A stretch of DNA of 64,000 nt from JAWXUC01 sp044432975 (GTDB lineage: Bacteria > Pseudomonadota > Alphaproteobacteria > RF32 > CAG-239): NCBI GenBank assembly GCA_044432975.1, contig JAWXUC010000004.1, forward strand, positions 72,604 through 136,603. Direction: 5' to 3'. The position numbers were made by a program, and so were the translations under genes. A model generated the notes under the pieces. It worked only from the letters and a program-made list of their open reading frames with translations. It searched no databases and was not told the DNA's origin. Shown one piece after another: positions 9,090 through 17,107 of the stretch (within the stretch, counting starts at the first letter, position 1; each line of letters begins with the position of its first letter).

Positions 9090-9096
9090 TAAAAGG

Positions 9097-9882
9097 TTAA
9101 ACAGCAATCGGAGCTTTTATTGTTGGGTGAGATTGATATCCAACAAGCTCAAAGTCTTCAAATTTAAAGTCATTGATGTTTTTAACATCTGGATTGATTT
9201 TCATTTGAGGTAGCGGATAAGGCTCGCGTGATAGTTGCTCACGCACTTGGTCAAAGTGGTTAGAGTAAATATGAGTGTCTGCTAGTGTATGAACAAACTC
9301 ACCATAACCCAAATTACAAACCTGAGCAATCATCATTGTTAATAAAGCATAAGATGCAATGTTAAAAGGTACGCCTAAAAATGTATCGCAACTACGTTGA
9401 TAGAGCATGCAGTTTAATTTGCCGTTTGCAACATAGAACTGAAACAAAGAGTGGCAAGGTGGTAGTGCCATTTTATCAACTTGTAAAGGATTCCATGCAC
9501 AAACGATTAAGCGTCTATCGTTTGGTTTTTCTTTAATGCGGGCAATTACTTCTGCAAGTTGATCTTTACCTTCGTTGTTAAAGTTGCGCCATTGAGCTCC
9601 GTAAACAGGTCCTAAGTCGCCATTTTCATCTGCCCATTCATTCCAAATACTAACGCCGTTGTCTTGAAGATATTTCACGTTTGTATCTCCTTTTATGAAC
9701 CACAAAAGTTCATAAATGATGCTTTTTAGGTGGCATTTTTTTGTGGTTACAAGCGGAAAACCTTCTTCTAAGTTGTATCTAACTTGACGACCAAAAACAG
9801 AGCGTGTTCCTGTGCCAGTTCTATCCATTTTATCAACACCGTTGTCTAAAATGTCTTGTAACAAATTTAAATACTGTTTCAT
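9097..9882 (-). CDS. thyA: thymidylate synthase
   Basis: Converts dUMP to dTMP with methylene-tetrahydrofolate. The active-site cysteine lies in LPPCHSLFQFYV (about residue 145), and the sequence RSCDTFLGVPFNIASYALL binds nucleotide and folate. At 261 residues it matches the short E. coli-type enzyme (264). The stop codon is eight bases from the convergent HigA-like gene. folA lies 13 bases upstream, so methylene-folate use and dihydrofolate recycling are co-expressed. Confidence 0.98.
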   Translation of the reverse strand: MKQYLNLLQDILDNGVDKMDRTGTGTRSVFGRQVRYNLEEGFPLVTTKKCHLKSIIYELLWFIKGDTNVKYLQDNGVSIWNEWADENGDLGPVYGAQWRNFNNEGKDQLAEVIARIKEKPNDRRLIVCAWNPLQVDKMALPPCHSLFQFYVANGKLNCMLYQRSCDTFLGVPFNIASYALLTMMIAQVCNLGYGEFVHTLADTHIYSNHFDQVREQLSREPYPLPQMKINPDVKNINDFKFEDFELVGYQSHPTIKAPIAV

Positions 9883-9895
9883 AATTTTTCCTTTT

Positions 9896-10453
9896 TTAAG
9901 AGTTTATAATTTTATTAATAATGTTTCTGATTTTTTCATAAGGGACAAAGTCGCCTTTTTTTACATATACACTGGTTAATATGTTATCTTCTTCATAATC
10001 GTTTAAAACTTTTGTGTATTTTGTTTGCAATTCTTCAACGCAATATGTGATGTCGACAGGTTGTCCTTCTAGTTTTTTGAGGTCTCCTTGATATACGCAA
10101 TCGACAACGATTTCTGGAGGTAGTTTTTCAAAAAAAAGTTTGTAAATACTAGCGCCGCCAGAGATGTAAATATCTTCTTCTGTTTTTTTTAACTCTCTAT
10201 AATCATTACATACAAAATGATGGTCTTTGTCTGAAACTTCATAATTTTCATCGAAAGTTAAAACAAAAATGTTTCTGTTTGGTAAAGTTTTGTTTGGAAA
10301 GCTTTCGTAAGTGGTTTGTCCGCAAACAACGTTTTCTTCTTCTGTAATACGGCGGAATCTTTTGAAATCTGATGGCACATGCCAAGGGATTTGTGGGCCA
10401 ATGCCTATAATATTGTCATCTTTATGACGACACCAAATTGCGACTCTAGTCAT
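9896..10453 (-). CDS. folA: dihydrofolate reductase
   Basis: Regenerates tetrahydrofolate from the dihydrofolate made by ThyA. The N-terminal VAIWCRHKDDNIIGIGPQIPWHVPSDFKRF carries the substrate-binding region; IYISGGASIYKLFFE near residue 108 is the NADPH-binding G-G segment. The frame is open 17 codons further upstream, but the ATG at 10453 has an AGGAG site at correct distance and gives the usual DHFR N-terminus, so 185 residues is preferred. It forms an operon with thyA. Confidence 0.92.
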   Translation of the reverse strand: MTRVAIWCRHKDDNIIGIGPQIPWHVPSDFKRFRRITEEENVVCGQTTYESFPNKTLPNRNIFVLTFDENYEVSDKDHHFVCNDYRELKKTEEDIYISGGASIYKLFFEKLPPEIVVDCVYQGDLKKLEGQPVDITYCVEELQTKYTKVLNDYEEDNILTSVYVKKGDFVPYEKIRNIINKIINS

Positions 10454-10523
10454 ATATTTTCTCCTGTAATTATTATATCTGTTGATTTTAAAAAGAGGAG
10501 TCATATTTTTTTGGGTTGTTTAT

Positions 10524-10560
10524 AAAAAAACTGCTGATAATAAATATCAGCAGTTTTTTA
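10524..10560 (-). terminator. intrinsic terminator of the 10562-11734 gene
   Basis: CTGCTGATA (10531-10539) pairs with TATCAGCAG (10545-10553), flanked by A- and T-runs. It follows directly on the end of the leftward gene at 10562 and separates it from folA. Confidence 0.85.
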
Positions 10561-10561
10561 A

Positions 10562-11734
10562 TTAAAGGAAAAGACTTAGGTAGCTAATTAGCCAAATTAT
10601 TAAAATGGGGCTAAAATACTTTAAGTATTCTTTGGTGTCGCAGAAGCAGGTAGAGATTAACAAAATTAAAAGTAAGGCTATGCCGTTTCCTGCGTTTAGC
10701 CCTCTTAATATCTCATCGTGGTTTTGCGAACTTCCTATACTAAGCATTGCTCTAAAGAAGCAATTGAAAAATATCGCTAGAAAAGTTAGAAATGTTGAGA
10801 AATGGCTTTCGCCTAGGTAGCTGTTAAGTCTGCGCCAATAAAAAAGCAGTCTGTTTTTTTTGTGGCTTTTGAAAAATTCTTTGTTGTGCTCTTTAGCGTA
10901 TTTAAGAATGTTTTCTTTAGTGTACTTAAGGGTGCTTTTATCTTCATCTTTGTCTGCGTTTTCATACCATTTATCCCAATTGATAAACTGATATTGTTTT
11001 TCTTTAAATAAGGATCTCCACTTTTCTTCATCAACAAGGATTTGTTGGTATCCCAGTTTAACTAGGTAAGCCGCATTAATTTTTTTAGTGATTTGGGCTT
11101 TGCCAGTTGCTTGAAGCTTAAATTCTTCTATCATTATTTTGCATTGTTCGTCAGACAAAAGGAAAGTGTAGTCTAATAAAATATCTAACTTTTTTAGTTC
11201 AAAAAGTCTATTAGCTCCGCCTTTGCATTCTATTATTCTTTCGTAAGCTTCTCGTTTTTCTAACTCATCAATTCGATTGTATTTTGCTAAGGCGTTAACA
11301 CTAGCTTTTTCATCAAACATCTTCCATAGTTTGGGGTTCTTTTCGGCTTCTTGAGCATATTGGTGATACTCTTTGTTGTCTAAAAGAACTTCCCATTTCT
11401 CATGGGCGATGAGTCCTTTAGGAGAAGATAGATGAGATGAGTTGTTTTGGATTAGCATTTCATCAAGCTCTTCTTGAGTGTAAATTTTTTCTTCAAGAAT
11501 TTTTTTGAGAATTTCATCAGCATCACAATATTCACATGCGCTGAATATTTGTGGTAAAAGTACTAAGTGTCCAGTTCTGTGAAGGGCGCAAAATGTTGCT
11601 AGAGTAAAAGGGGCTCCGTTTTCAAATAATTTAAGCAATCTACCAAGGCTGAATCTGTCTCCTTGAGCGATTAAGTTGATGGCAAGGAGTTCTGTTGCTC
11701 TGATGTCTTCGTTTGAAAAATTTTTCTTTTCCAT
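10562..11734 (-). CDS. membrane-anchored helical protein of unknown function
   Basis: A 390-residue protein that I do not recognise. Residues 1 to about 310 are soluble, charged and almost wholly helical, in short units reminiscent of ankyrin or HEAT-like repeats. Residues ~318-390 hold about three transmembrane segments (STFLTFLAIFFNCFF, GIALLLILLISTCF, FSPILIIWLISYLSLFL). This gives a tail-anchored topology with a large cytoplasmic part. There is no signal peptide and no good ribosome-binding site. It stands alone between folA and ruvA with its own terminator; a TTGACA box lies upstream on the minus strand at about 11808. Confidence 0.75.
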   Translation of the reverse strand: MEKKNFSNEDIRATELLAINLIAQGDRFSLGRLLKLFENGAPFTLATFCALHRTGHLVLLPQIFSACEYCDADEILKKILEEKIYTQEELDEMLIQNNSSHLSSPKGLIAHEKWEVLLDNKEYHQYAQEAEKNPKLWKMFDEKASVNALAKYNRIDELEKREAYERIIECKGGANRLFELKKLDILLDYTFLLSDEQCKIMIEEFKLQATGKAQITKKINAAYLVKLGYQQILVDEEKWRSLFKEKQYQFINWDKWYENADKDEDKSTLKYTKENILKYAKEHNKEFFKSHKKNRLLFYWRRLNSYLGESHFSTFLTFLAIFFNCFFRAMLSIGSSQNHDEILRGLNAGNGIALLLILLISTCFCDTKEYLKYFSPILIIWLISYLSLFL

Positions 11735-11861
11735 GATTAATAGTTTTTGATTAATAATTTATGTTTAACCTTACATTATATTAGATATTGTTTTTGTCAA
11801 ATTATTTTTTGTTTGACTTTTGTTCTTTTTTGTTTATGCTCAAATTAATGGAGATTTTATT

Positions 11862-12470
11862 ATGATTGCAAAGTTAAAAGGACTTGTTGATAGCGTTTTT
11901 GATGATAATGCTATAATAGATGTTAATGGTGTTGGGTATTTGGTTTGGTGTTCTTCTAAAACACTAACAAAATTAGAAGTAGGCACTGCTACAACCGTTT
12001 TTGTAGAAACTGTAGTTAAAGAAGATAGTTTTACTTTATATGGTTTTATTGATGGGCAAGAAAAAAATGCTTTTAATATTATTACAAAGGTTCAAGGTGT
12101 TGGACCAAAAGTTGGTTTGGCAATTTTATCTGTTTTAAGCCCTTCTGATATTGCAAACGCTATAATGGCGCAAGATAAAGCGATGATAGGGCAGGCTAGT
12201 GGTGTTGGTCCTAAATTGGCGGTTAGGATTTTAACTGAGCTTAAAGATAAGGCACAAATGTTTGGTTTTGGCGGGGTTGAGGTTTCTACTTTTATTGAGG
12301 TTTCAAAAGTTTCTGATCCTACTGCTATGGAAGACGCTGTTTCTGCTTTGGTTAATCTTGGTTATGCCAAAATTGAGGCTTATAGAGCAGTTAATGTTGC
12401 ACTAAAAGTTAATGAAAACGCAAATGTTTCTACTTTAATAAAATTAGCTCTTAAAGAATTGGCAGGTTAA
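11862..12470 (+). CDS. ruvA: Holliday junction branch migration protein RuvA
   Basis: Binds four-way junctions and recruits RuvB. The N-terminus MIAKLKGLVDSV is the standard RuvA start and has GGAG upstream, so 11862 is preferred to an ATG 42 bases earlier. The OB-fold N-domain is followed by two helix-hairpin-helix motifs (VQGVGPKVGLAIL, ASGVGPKLAVRIL) and a C-terminal three-helix RuvB-contact domain. Length 202. ruvB follows after two bases. Confidence 0.96.
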   Translation: MIAKLKGLVDSVFDDNAIIDVNGVGYLVWCSSKTLTKLEVGTATTVFVETVVKEDSFTLYGFIDGQEKNAFNIITKVQGVGPKVGLAILSVLSPSDIANAIMAQDKAMIGQASGVGPKLAVRILTELKDKAQMFGFGGVEVSTFIEVSKVSDPTAMEDAVSALVNLGYAKIEAYRAVNVALKVNENANVSTLIKLALKELAG

Positions 12471-12472
12471 AA

Positions 12473-13504
12473 ATGGAAGATAGATTAATAAGTGCAAATC
12501 AAATGCCAGAAGATATTAATGCTCCAATAAATTTGCGTCCGCAAACTTTGGCAGATTTTGTTGGTCAAAGAGAGCTTTGTGATAACTTAAAGGTTTTTAT
12601 AGATGCGGCAAAATCAAGGCGAGAGGCGCTTGATCATGTGTTGTTGTTTGGACCTCCTGGTTTGGGAAAAACTACTTTAGCTTCAATTGTTGCAAAAGAA
12701 TTAGGGGTTAATTTTAAGCCAACTTCAGCACCGATGATTTCTAAATCTGGTGATTTGGCCGCGATACTTACAAACCTAGAAGCAAATGATGTTTTGTTTA
12801 TTGATGAAATTCATCGTCTTAATCCTGCAATTGAAGAAGTTTTATATTCTGCAATGGAAGATTTTCAGTTAGATATTATAATAGGTGAAGGTCCATCTGC
12901 TCGATCTGTGAAAATTGAACTTCAACCTTTTACTTTAGTTGGGGCCACTACTCGTTCTGGTTTGTTGTCTAATCCTTTGCGGGATAGGTTTGGCATTCCG
13001 TTGCGTTTAGATTTTTATGATGCAAAAGATTTGCAAACAATTGTTATGCGTGGGGCTAGATTGTTAAATCTTCCTTTGAGTGAAGATGGGGCTTTTGAAA
13101 TTGCAAAGCGCTCTCGTGGAACGCCTCGTGTGGCTGGTCGTTTGTTGCGTAGGGTTAGAGATTTTGGCGCAAACTTAAATATTGTTGGAAAAGATGTGGC
13201 GGATACTTCTTTGAAAAGACTTGATGTTGATGATTATGGTTTAGATGCTTTTGATAGACGATATTTGGAATGTATTGTTAAAAATTATGGCGGAGGCCCT
13301 GTCGGTGCAGACACTCTTGCTGCTGCATTGTCAGAAGAACGTGATAGCATTGAAGAAGTTATTGAACCATATTTGTTGAAGCTTGGTTTCTTGCAACGCA
13401 CTCCAAGAGGGCGTGTGATTTCTGATTTGGGTTGTGAATATTTGGGCGTGGCAAGGTTGAAGAAGTCAGCGGGGAATGATCCTCAGTTGGATTTACTGGA
13501 TTAA
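12473..13504 (+). CDS. ruvB: Holliday junction helicase RuvB
   Basis: AAA+ motor of the RuvABC resolvasome. Walker A is GPPGLGKTTLA (about residue 61), Walker B is FIDEIHRL (about 110), and the sensor/arginine finger region is GATTRSGLLSNPLRDRFG (about 160). The C-terminal winged-helix domain ends with RTPRGRVISDLG. Length 343 is normal. It is translationally coupled to ruvA; ruvC is not in the window. Confidence 0.98.
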   Translation: MEDRLISANQMPEDINAPINLRPQTLADFVGQRELCDNLKVFIDAAKSRREALDHVLLFGPPGLGKTTLASIVAKELGVNFKPTSAPMISKSGDLAAILTNLEANDVLFIDEIHRLNPAIEEVLYSAMEDFQLDIIIGEGPSARSVKIELQPFTLVGATTRSGLLSNPLRDRFGIPLRLDFYDAKDLQTIVMRGARLLNLPLSEDGAFEIAKRSRGTPRVAGRLLRRVRDFGANLNIVGKDVADTSLKRLDVDDYGLDAFDRRYLECIVKNYGGGPVGADTLAAALSEERDSIEEVIEPYLLKLGFLQRTPRGRVISDLGCEYLGVARLKKSAGNDPQLDLLD

Positions 13505-13520
13505 AAATAAAGAATGTTTT

Positions 13521-13545
13521 TAGGGGCGGCAGCCTCGTCCCTACA
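13521..13545. repeat. short imperfect palindromic repeat
   Basis: TAGGG and CCCTA arms surround a GC-rich centre (GCGGCAGCCTCG). This type of GC-rich palindrome in AT-rich intergenic DNA is typical of dispersed REP-like elements. It lies 17 bases after the ruvB stop. A second GC-rich palindrome of related style is at 14233-14300. Confidence 0.6.
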
Positions 13546-13553
13546 ATTATTTG

Positions 13554-13814
13554 TTATTTTTTGTTAATGATGTTATAAAATTTGTTTAAGCAATTATAAA
13601 TATCTTTTGCGGTTAAATATATGGTGTATCCTATTATGTTTAGAGATAATTTGTCGTCTTTTGTTTCTGTTAAAGGTTCTTTAAAAAATTCTTCAAGCTC
13701 TATTATTGCCTTTTGCTTTCTTTGGGATGTTGTTAATAGTTCTTTTTTTTCATCATTATAAGAGTGATATAGATAAATTAAGTTTTCCATTAATCTTTTT
13801 TCTTCTTTGCTCAT
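13554..13814 (-). CDS. small hypothetical protein
   Basis: An 86-residue charged protein with no signal peptide or membrane segment. The first 55 residues form one or two amphipathic helices (ENLIYLYHSYNDEKKELLTTSQRKQKAIIELEEFF in pieces), followed by a short strand-rich part. I do not recognise a family. AAGGAATTG upstream of the ATG supports the start. It is preceded on the same strand by the folded RNA and terminator at 13838-13975, so it may be transcribed by read-through from that element. Confidence 0.55.
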   Translation of the reverse strand: MSKEEKRLMENLIYLYHSYNDEKKELLTTSQRKQKAIIELEEFFKEPLTETKDDKLSLNIIGYTIYLTAKDIYNCLNKFYNIINKK

Positions 13815-13837
13815 TTTTCAATTCCTTTTTTTATAGT

Positions 13838-13869
13838 AAAAAAAATCACCACCACTAAAAAAGTGGTGG
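13838..13869 (-). terminator. intrinsic terminator of the small RNA candidate
   Basis: Read on the minus strand, CCACCACT (13862-13869) pairs with AGTGGTGG (13849-13856) around a five-base loop, followed by TGA and a run of T. Confidence 0.85.
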
Positions 13870-13975
13870 AGCTGAAAAACTGCCGCATGTCAGCCACTCT
13901 AATTCGAGCATAGCCTTATATCGAGCACTCCACCGAAGTGGGTGACTCATACGGATAAAACGTTTTTCAGGCGTT
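13838..13975 (-). ncRNA. candidate structured small RNA ending in a terminator
   Basis: On the minus strand the region folds as a rod: CTGAAAAAC (13962-13970) pairs with GTTTTTCAG (13872-13880), CCGTATG (13948-13954) with CATGCGG (13883-13889), and AGTCAC (13942-13947) with GTGGCT (13892-13897). Inside is CCAC-TTCG-GTGG (13930-13941), a UUCG-capped hairpin. The rod is followed at once by an intrinsic terminator. I do not recognise it as 6S RNA, SRP RNA, tmRNA or a known riboswitch. It may be a stand-alone RNA or an attenuating leader of the 86-residue gene. Confidence 0.5.
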
Positions 13976-14133
13976 ATACATAATAATATTAGCCAAGCCT
14001 ATCTTGACTATGCTTTTACTATATAGCTCATTTCTGTTTTGTAAAGAGATATTTATAAGTTTAATTTTGTTAATATTTGAAAATGTTTGTTTTTTGTGTC
14101 AATATAATTCTTATTTATCAATTATTTATTGCT

Positions 14134-14158
14134 AAAAATACTCGTGTAGCGCTACACC
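14134..14158 (-). repeat. palindromic intergenic repeat, copy 2
   Basis: AAAAATACTC followed by the perfect palindrome GTGTAGCGCTACAC (14144-14157). It is the reverse complement of the copy at 8672-8697. Confidence 0.85.
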
Positions 14159-14232
14159 TGTATTTTATTGTGAGGTTCGTATTTTTACGGACTGTTTGTT
14201 AAAAACAATGAATTGCAATTAAAATTTTGTTT

Positions 14233-14300
14233 TTGTAGAGCGGGGGCTTGCTCCCGCCGTTGCGCAGTGCCTCACGGCGGGAGCAAGCCCCCGCCCTACA
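14233..14300. repeat. long GC-rich palindrome (REP-like)
   Basis: A 27-base arm starting TGTAGAGCGGGGGCTTGCTC pairs with its complement at 14274-14300 with one mismatch (14239), around a 14-base loop. The stem is far more GC-rich than the surroundings. No T-run follows on either strand, so it is not an ordinary terminator. The remaining bases between 13976 and 14486 are AT-rich with no gene that I can support. Confidence 0.85.
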
Positions 14301-14486
14301 GTAAATAGCCCAAAAAAGCACTTATTTTTTTCTTATACGAATCTCGCGTTATATTTTATTGTGAAAAGAGTGTTTATTGATGTTGTTTGTTTGGTGATAG
14401 AGGATTTTTAGGGGATATGTTGTTTTTTTGTTGAATTGTTTAATTGTTTATATATTCTATAATCAAACTTTATAAGGATTTTAATT

Positions 14487-15131
14487 ATGACTATTACTGC
14501 TATACTTGTTATTTGTGCTTTGGTTGGATATTTGATTGGATCTATCCCTTTTGGTTTGGTTTTGACTAAAATGGTTGGAATAAATTTAAGAGAAGTTGGG
14601 CCAGGGACTATTGGAGCAACAAATGTTTTGCGTACTGGTAGAAAAGATTTAGCTTTGGCGACTGTTGTTTTAGATGCATTTAAGGCAGGTATTGTTGCAA
14701 TTTTAGCATTGCATTTACTTGCAAACACAGATGTTGTTGTATTTGGGACGGTAGCTCCATTTAATCAAGTTGCTTCTTTGTTGGCTGGTTTTATGGCTAT
14801 TGTTGGGCATAATTTTCCAGTTTGGTTGAAGTTTAAGGGTGGAAAAGGGGTTGCATCTTCTCTAGGTTTTATATTATGCACATCTCCTGTTGTAGCGCTT
14901 TTGGGCTTTGGGGTTTGGTTAATTATGGCGTTTAGGTTTAAGTATTCTTCATTGGCGGCTATTGTTGCTTGTGTGTTTGTACCTGTATTTGCTTTTTATT
15001 TTGCAACCCCAGTTTATATAATGTGTTATTCTTTGGTGGCATTGTTAGTAATTGTTCGTCATCATTCAAATATTTCTCGTTTAATTAAAGGCGAGGAAAC
15101 AAAAATTAGTTTTAAGAAAAAGGATAAATAA
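14487..15131 (+). CDS. plsY: acyl-phosphate:glycerol-3-phosphate acyltransferase PlsY
   Basis: Integral membrane enzyme that makes lysophosphatidic acid, the first step of phospholipid synthesis. Five to six transmembrane segments are visible. The conserved loops are present: LIGSIPFGLVL (near residue 15), VGPGTIGATNVLRTG (about 38) and KGGKGVASSLGF (about 120). Length 214. The ATG at 14487 follows AAGGA. It is two bases upstream of ppa, so the two are co-transcribed. Confidence 0.95.
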   Translation: MTITAILVICALVGYLIGSIPFGLVLTKMVGINLREVGPGTIGATNVLRTGRKDLALATVVLDAFKAGIVAILALHLLANTDVVVFGTVAPFNQVASLLAGFMAIVGHNFPVWLKFKGGKGVASSLGFILCTSPVVALLGFGVWLIMAFRFKYSSLAAIVACVFVPVFAFYFATPVYIMCYSLVALLVIVRHHSNISRLIKGEETKISFKKKDK

Positions 15132-15133
15132 AA

Positions 15134-15664
15134 ATGAAATTTCACCCATGGCATAGTGTTAGTTTTGGAGAAAATGCTCCAGATGAAATTACGGCGATTA
15201 TTGAAGTGCCAAAAGGTTCTCAAATAAAATATGAACTTGATAAACCAAGCGGAATGCTTAAAGTTGATAGAATTTTATATTCTGCGGTGCATTATCCTGC
15301 AAACTATGGTTTTATTCCTCAAACTTATTGTGATGATAATGATCCATTGGATGTGTTGGTATTGTGTCAGGTAAAAGTTGACCCATTGTCTTTAATGAGG
15401 GTTCGTCCTATTGGGGTTATGAAAATGATAGATCAAGGTGAGGCGGATGATAAAATTATTGCAGTTCATGTTGATGATCCAGAATATTGTCATTATACAT
15501 CAATAAGCCAACTTTCTCCACATATTTTAAAGACACTTCGCAGATTTTTTGAGGATTATAAAATCTTAGAAAATAAAGAAGTAAAAATTGAAAGCTTTTT
15601 GGATGCTCAAGATGCAAAGAGAATCATAAATGAGGCTATAGTACTTTATAGAGAAAAGTTTTAA
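15134..15664 (+). CDS. ppa: inorganic pyrophosphatase
   Basis: Soluble family I pyrophosphatase, hydrolysing PPi from biosynthetic reactions. The metal-binding signature DDNDPLDVLVL is near residue 70, and GEADDKIIAVHVDDP near residue 102 supplies further acidic ligands. Length 176 is standard for the bacterial hexameric enzyme. It is probably in an operon with plsY. Confidence 0.97.
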   Translation: MKFHPWHSVSFGENAPDEITAIIEVPKGSQIKYELDKPSGMLKVDRILYSAVHYPANYGFIPQTYCDDNDPLDVLVLCQVKVDPLSLMRVRPIGVMKMIDQGEADDKIIAVHVDDPEYCHYTSISQLSPHILKTLRRFFEDYKILENKEVKIESFLDAQDAKRIINEAIVLYREKF

Positions 15665-15681
15665 GGTTATAGTAATATTTT

Positions 15682-15714
15682 TGATTGGATTTCGGATCAA
15701 GTCCGCAATGACGT
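15682..15714 (-). repeat. dispersed repeat with ends like the 36-base repeat
   Basis: It has the same ends as the repeat at 2215-2250 (GATTGGATT ... CGCAATGAC) but a different middle, in which CGGA and TCCG form a small hairpin around TCAAG. It lies 18 bases after ppa. Confidence 0.7.
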
Positions 15715-15733
15715 AAAACCCTCTATATTGTAG

Positions 15734-15778
15734 GTGTAATAAAAATCCCGCCGATGTTGTGATAACATGGGCGGGATT
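15734..15778 (-). terminator. hairpin terminator for the leftward 15955-16356 gene
   Basis: AATCCCGCC (15744-15752) pairs with GGCGGGATT (15770-15778), with an inner ATGTT/AACAT pair. On the minus strand it is followed by TTTTATTA. The 15779-15954 stretch holds another A/T-rich imperfect inverted repeat (about 15858-15935) and no gene. Confidence 0.6.
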
Positions 15779-15954
15779 AAATTTAGTCTTCTAAGAATGT
15801 TTCAGAAACTCTAGAGCTTTTAATGGTTAAATAGACTAATTTTTTGCTCGTCTTTTTATTTTTGTTTTTTGACTTTTCTCCTTATGGAGAGCCTACTCCA
15901 CTGCGTCAAAAAGCCAAATCCAAAAATAAAAATCCTTCACAAAAATGATTCTAT

Positions 15955-16356
15955 TTAATTGTTAAAAACTCTAGTGGTGATTGAAACAATTATAGATGTG
16001 CAAGCAGTAATTGCTGACCACACGGGTAGGTTGTAATAGATTAGTATTCCTGATGCAAGCATTGTGGTGCTTGCTATAAGTGCTTTTTTGTTTATGTAAC
16101 TAAAATTACTTATTGTTATATAATCTATTATAGTGCTTCCTCCTATCCTTGTTTCGCTGATTTCTTCACGTTTTTTTCTTCTTTTACTTATTAGTGATAT
16201 TGAAGATATGGCGCTAACAATGATGTATCCTAAGAGTCCAAGCGGGGTGTAGTTGTCTCTTGCTAGATAAAAAATTGTTAATGCTGTGATGATGCTTAAC
16301 CAGAGTAGTGTTAGTACTAAATTGCGGGATAAAAACTTTTTGATTGGCTTTTTCAT
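15955..16356 (-). CDS. small membrane protein of unknown function
   Basis: A 133-residue protein with a basic N-terminus (MKKPIKKFLSRN), two transmembrane helices at about residues 12-30 and 38-58, a charged cytoplasmic loop (SKRRKKREEISE), and two more hydrophobic helices in residues ~90-130. No family is recognised. It stands alone and is divergent from the ribosomal operon. A TTGACA box upstream resembles one in front of the 10562-11734 gene. Confidence 0.65.
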   Translation of the reverse strand: MKKPIKKFLSRNLVLTLLWLSIITALTIFYLARDNYTPLGLLGYIIVSAISSISLISKRRKKREEISETRIGGSTIIDYITISNFSYINKKALIASTTMLASGILIYYNLPVWSAITACTSIIVSITTRVFNN

Positions 16357-16645
16357 AGCTTTTTATGTTTTAATTGTTTGTATTTAATTTATGTTCGAAT
16401 CACTTTTATTATAATACTGTTGTTTTGTCAAATATTTTTTCTAAAACTGACTCAACCTGAATCGGGGCTTGAAAAATAAAATAAAAAATATGCAATAAAG
16501 TGCTTGCATATTATAATCAGATATGTTACAAACCCAGCAATAGTTAAGAATCGGTAAACAGAATCGATGATTGATTATGATATAAAATATTGATGTAAGC
16601 ACCTGTTGGTTTAGGCTGGCAAAGGGTTTGCGCTCAGAAAATTTT

Positions 16646-16687
16646 ATAATCGCCGATAAAGACGTTGTGTTTTTCTTTGGCGATTAT
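16646..16687 (+). promoter_or_regulatory. stem-loop in the S10 operon leader
   Basis: ATAATCGCC (16646-16654) pairs perfectly with GGCGATTAT (16679-16687); AAAG and CTTT extend it inward. It ends 27 bases before the rpsJ start, in an RNA leader that may begin after the TATAAT at 16512-16517. In E. coli the S10 leader is the target of L4 feedback control; whether this stem does the same is inference. Confidence 0.5.
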
Positions 16688-16714
16688 GTTATAACAAAGG
16701 AAAAGAATTTTATT

Positions 16715-17023
16715 ATGGATACACAAAATATAAGAATTCGCCTTAAGGCTTTTGACCATAGATTGTTAGATTTATCTACAAAAGAAATCGTTGGTACAGC
16801 AAAAAGAACTGGGGCAGATGTTAGAGGACCAATTCCTCTTCCTACAAAAATCGCAAAGTGGACAGTTAACAAATCTCCACACGTTGATAAAAAGTCTAGA
16901 GAACAATTTGAGATTAGAACTCACAAAAGACTTCTAGACATAATGAACCCAACTCCTCAAACTGTTGATGCCCTTATGAAATTAGACTTGGCAGCTGGAG
17001 TTAATGTTGAGATTAAACTTTAA
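16715..17023 (+). CDS. rpsJ: 30S ribosomal protein S10
   Basis: First gene of the S10 operon; S10 sits in the 30S head and also acts in antitermination as NusE. Residues IRIRLKAFDHRLLD and VRGPIPLPTKIAKWTV are diagnostic. The ATG at 16715, after AAAGGAAAAG, gives the standard N-terminus and 102 residues; an upstream ATG at 16628 lies within the leader. No rpsL, rpsG, fusA or tuf gene precedes it, so the str and S10 operons are separated here. Confidence 0.97.
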   Translation: MDTQNIRIRLKAFDHRLLDLSTKEIVGTAKRTGADVRGPIPLPTKIAKWTVNKSPHVDKKSREQFEIRTHKRLLDIMNPTPQTVDALMKLDLAAGVNVEIKL

Positions 17024-17107
17024 GTCTCTTAAAATAAATTAAAGTATGTAACAATGTTGATATTTTGAAAAACAAATAATCAACCTATTGAAAAGGAAAA
17101 TATAAAA

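Noticed and set aside
13838..13975. Folded RNA as 6S RNA, SRP RNA or tmRNA
   Set aside because: It lacks the SRP apical motif, a tag reading frame, tRNA-like ends and the 6S length and central bubble, as far as can be judged by eye.
14233..14300. Palindrome as a transcription terminator
   Set aside because: No T-run follows on either strand and no gene ends nearby.
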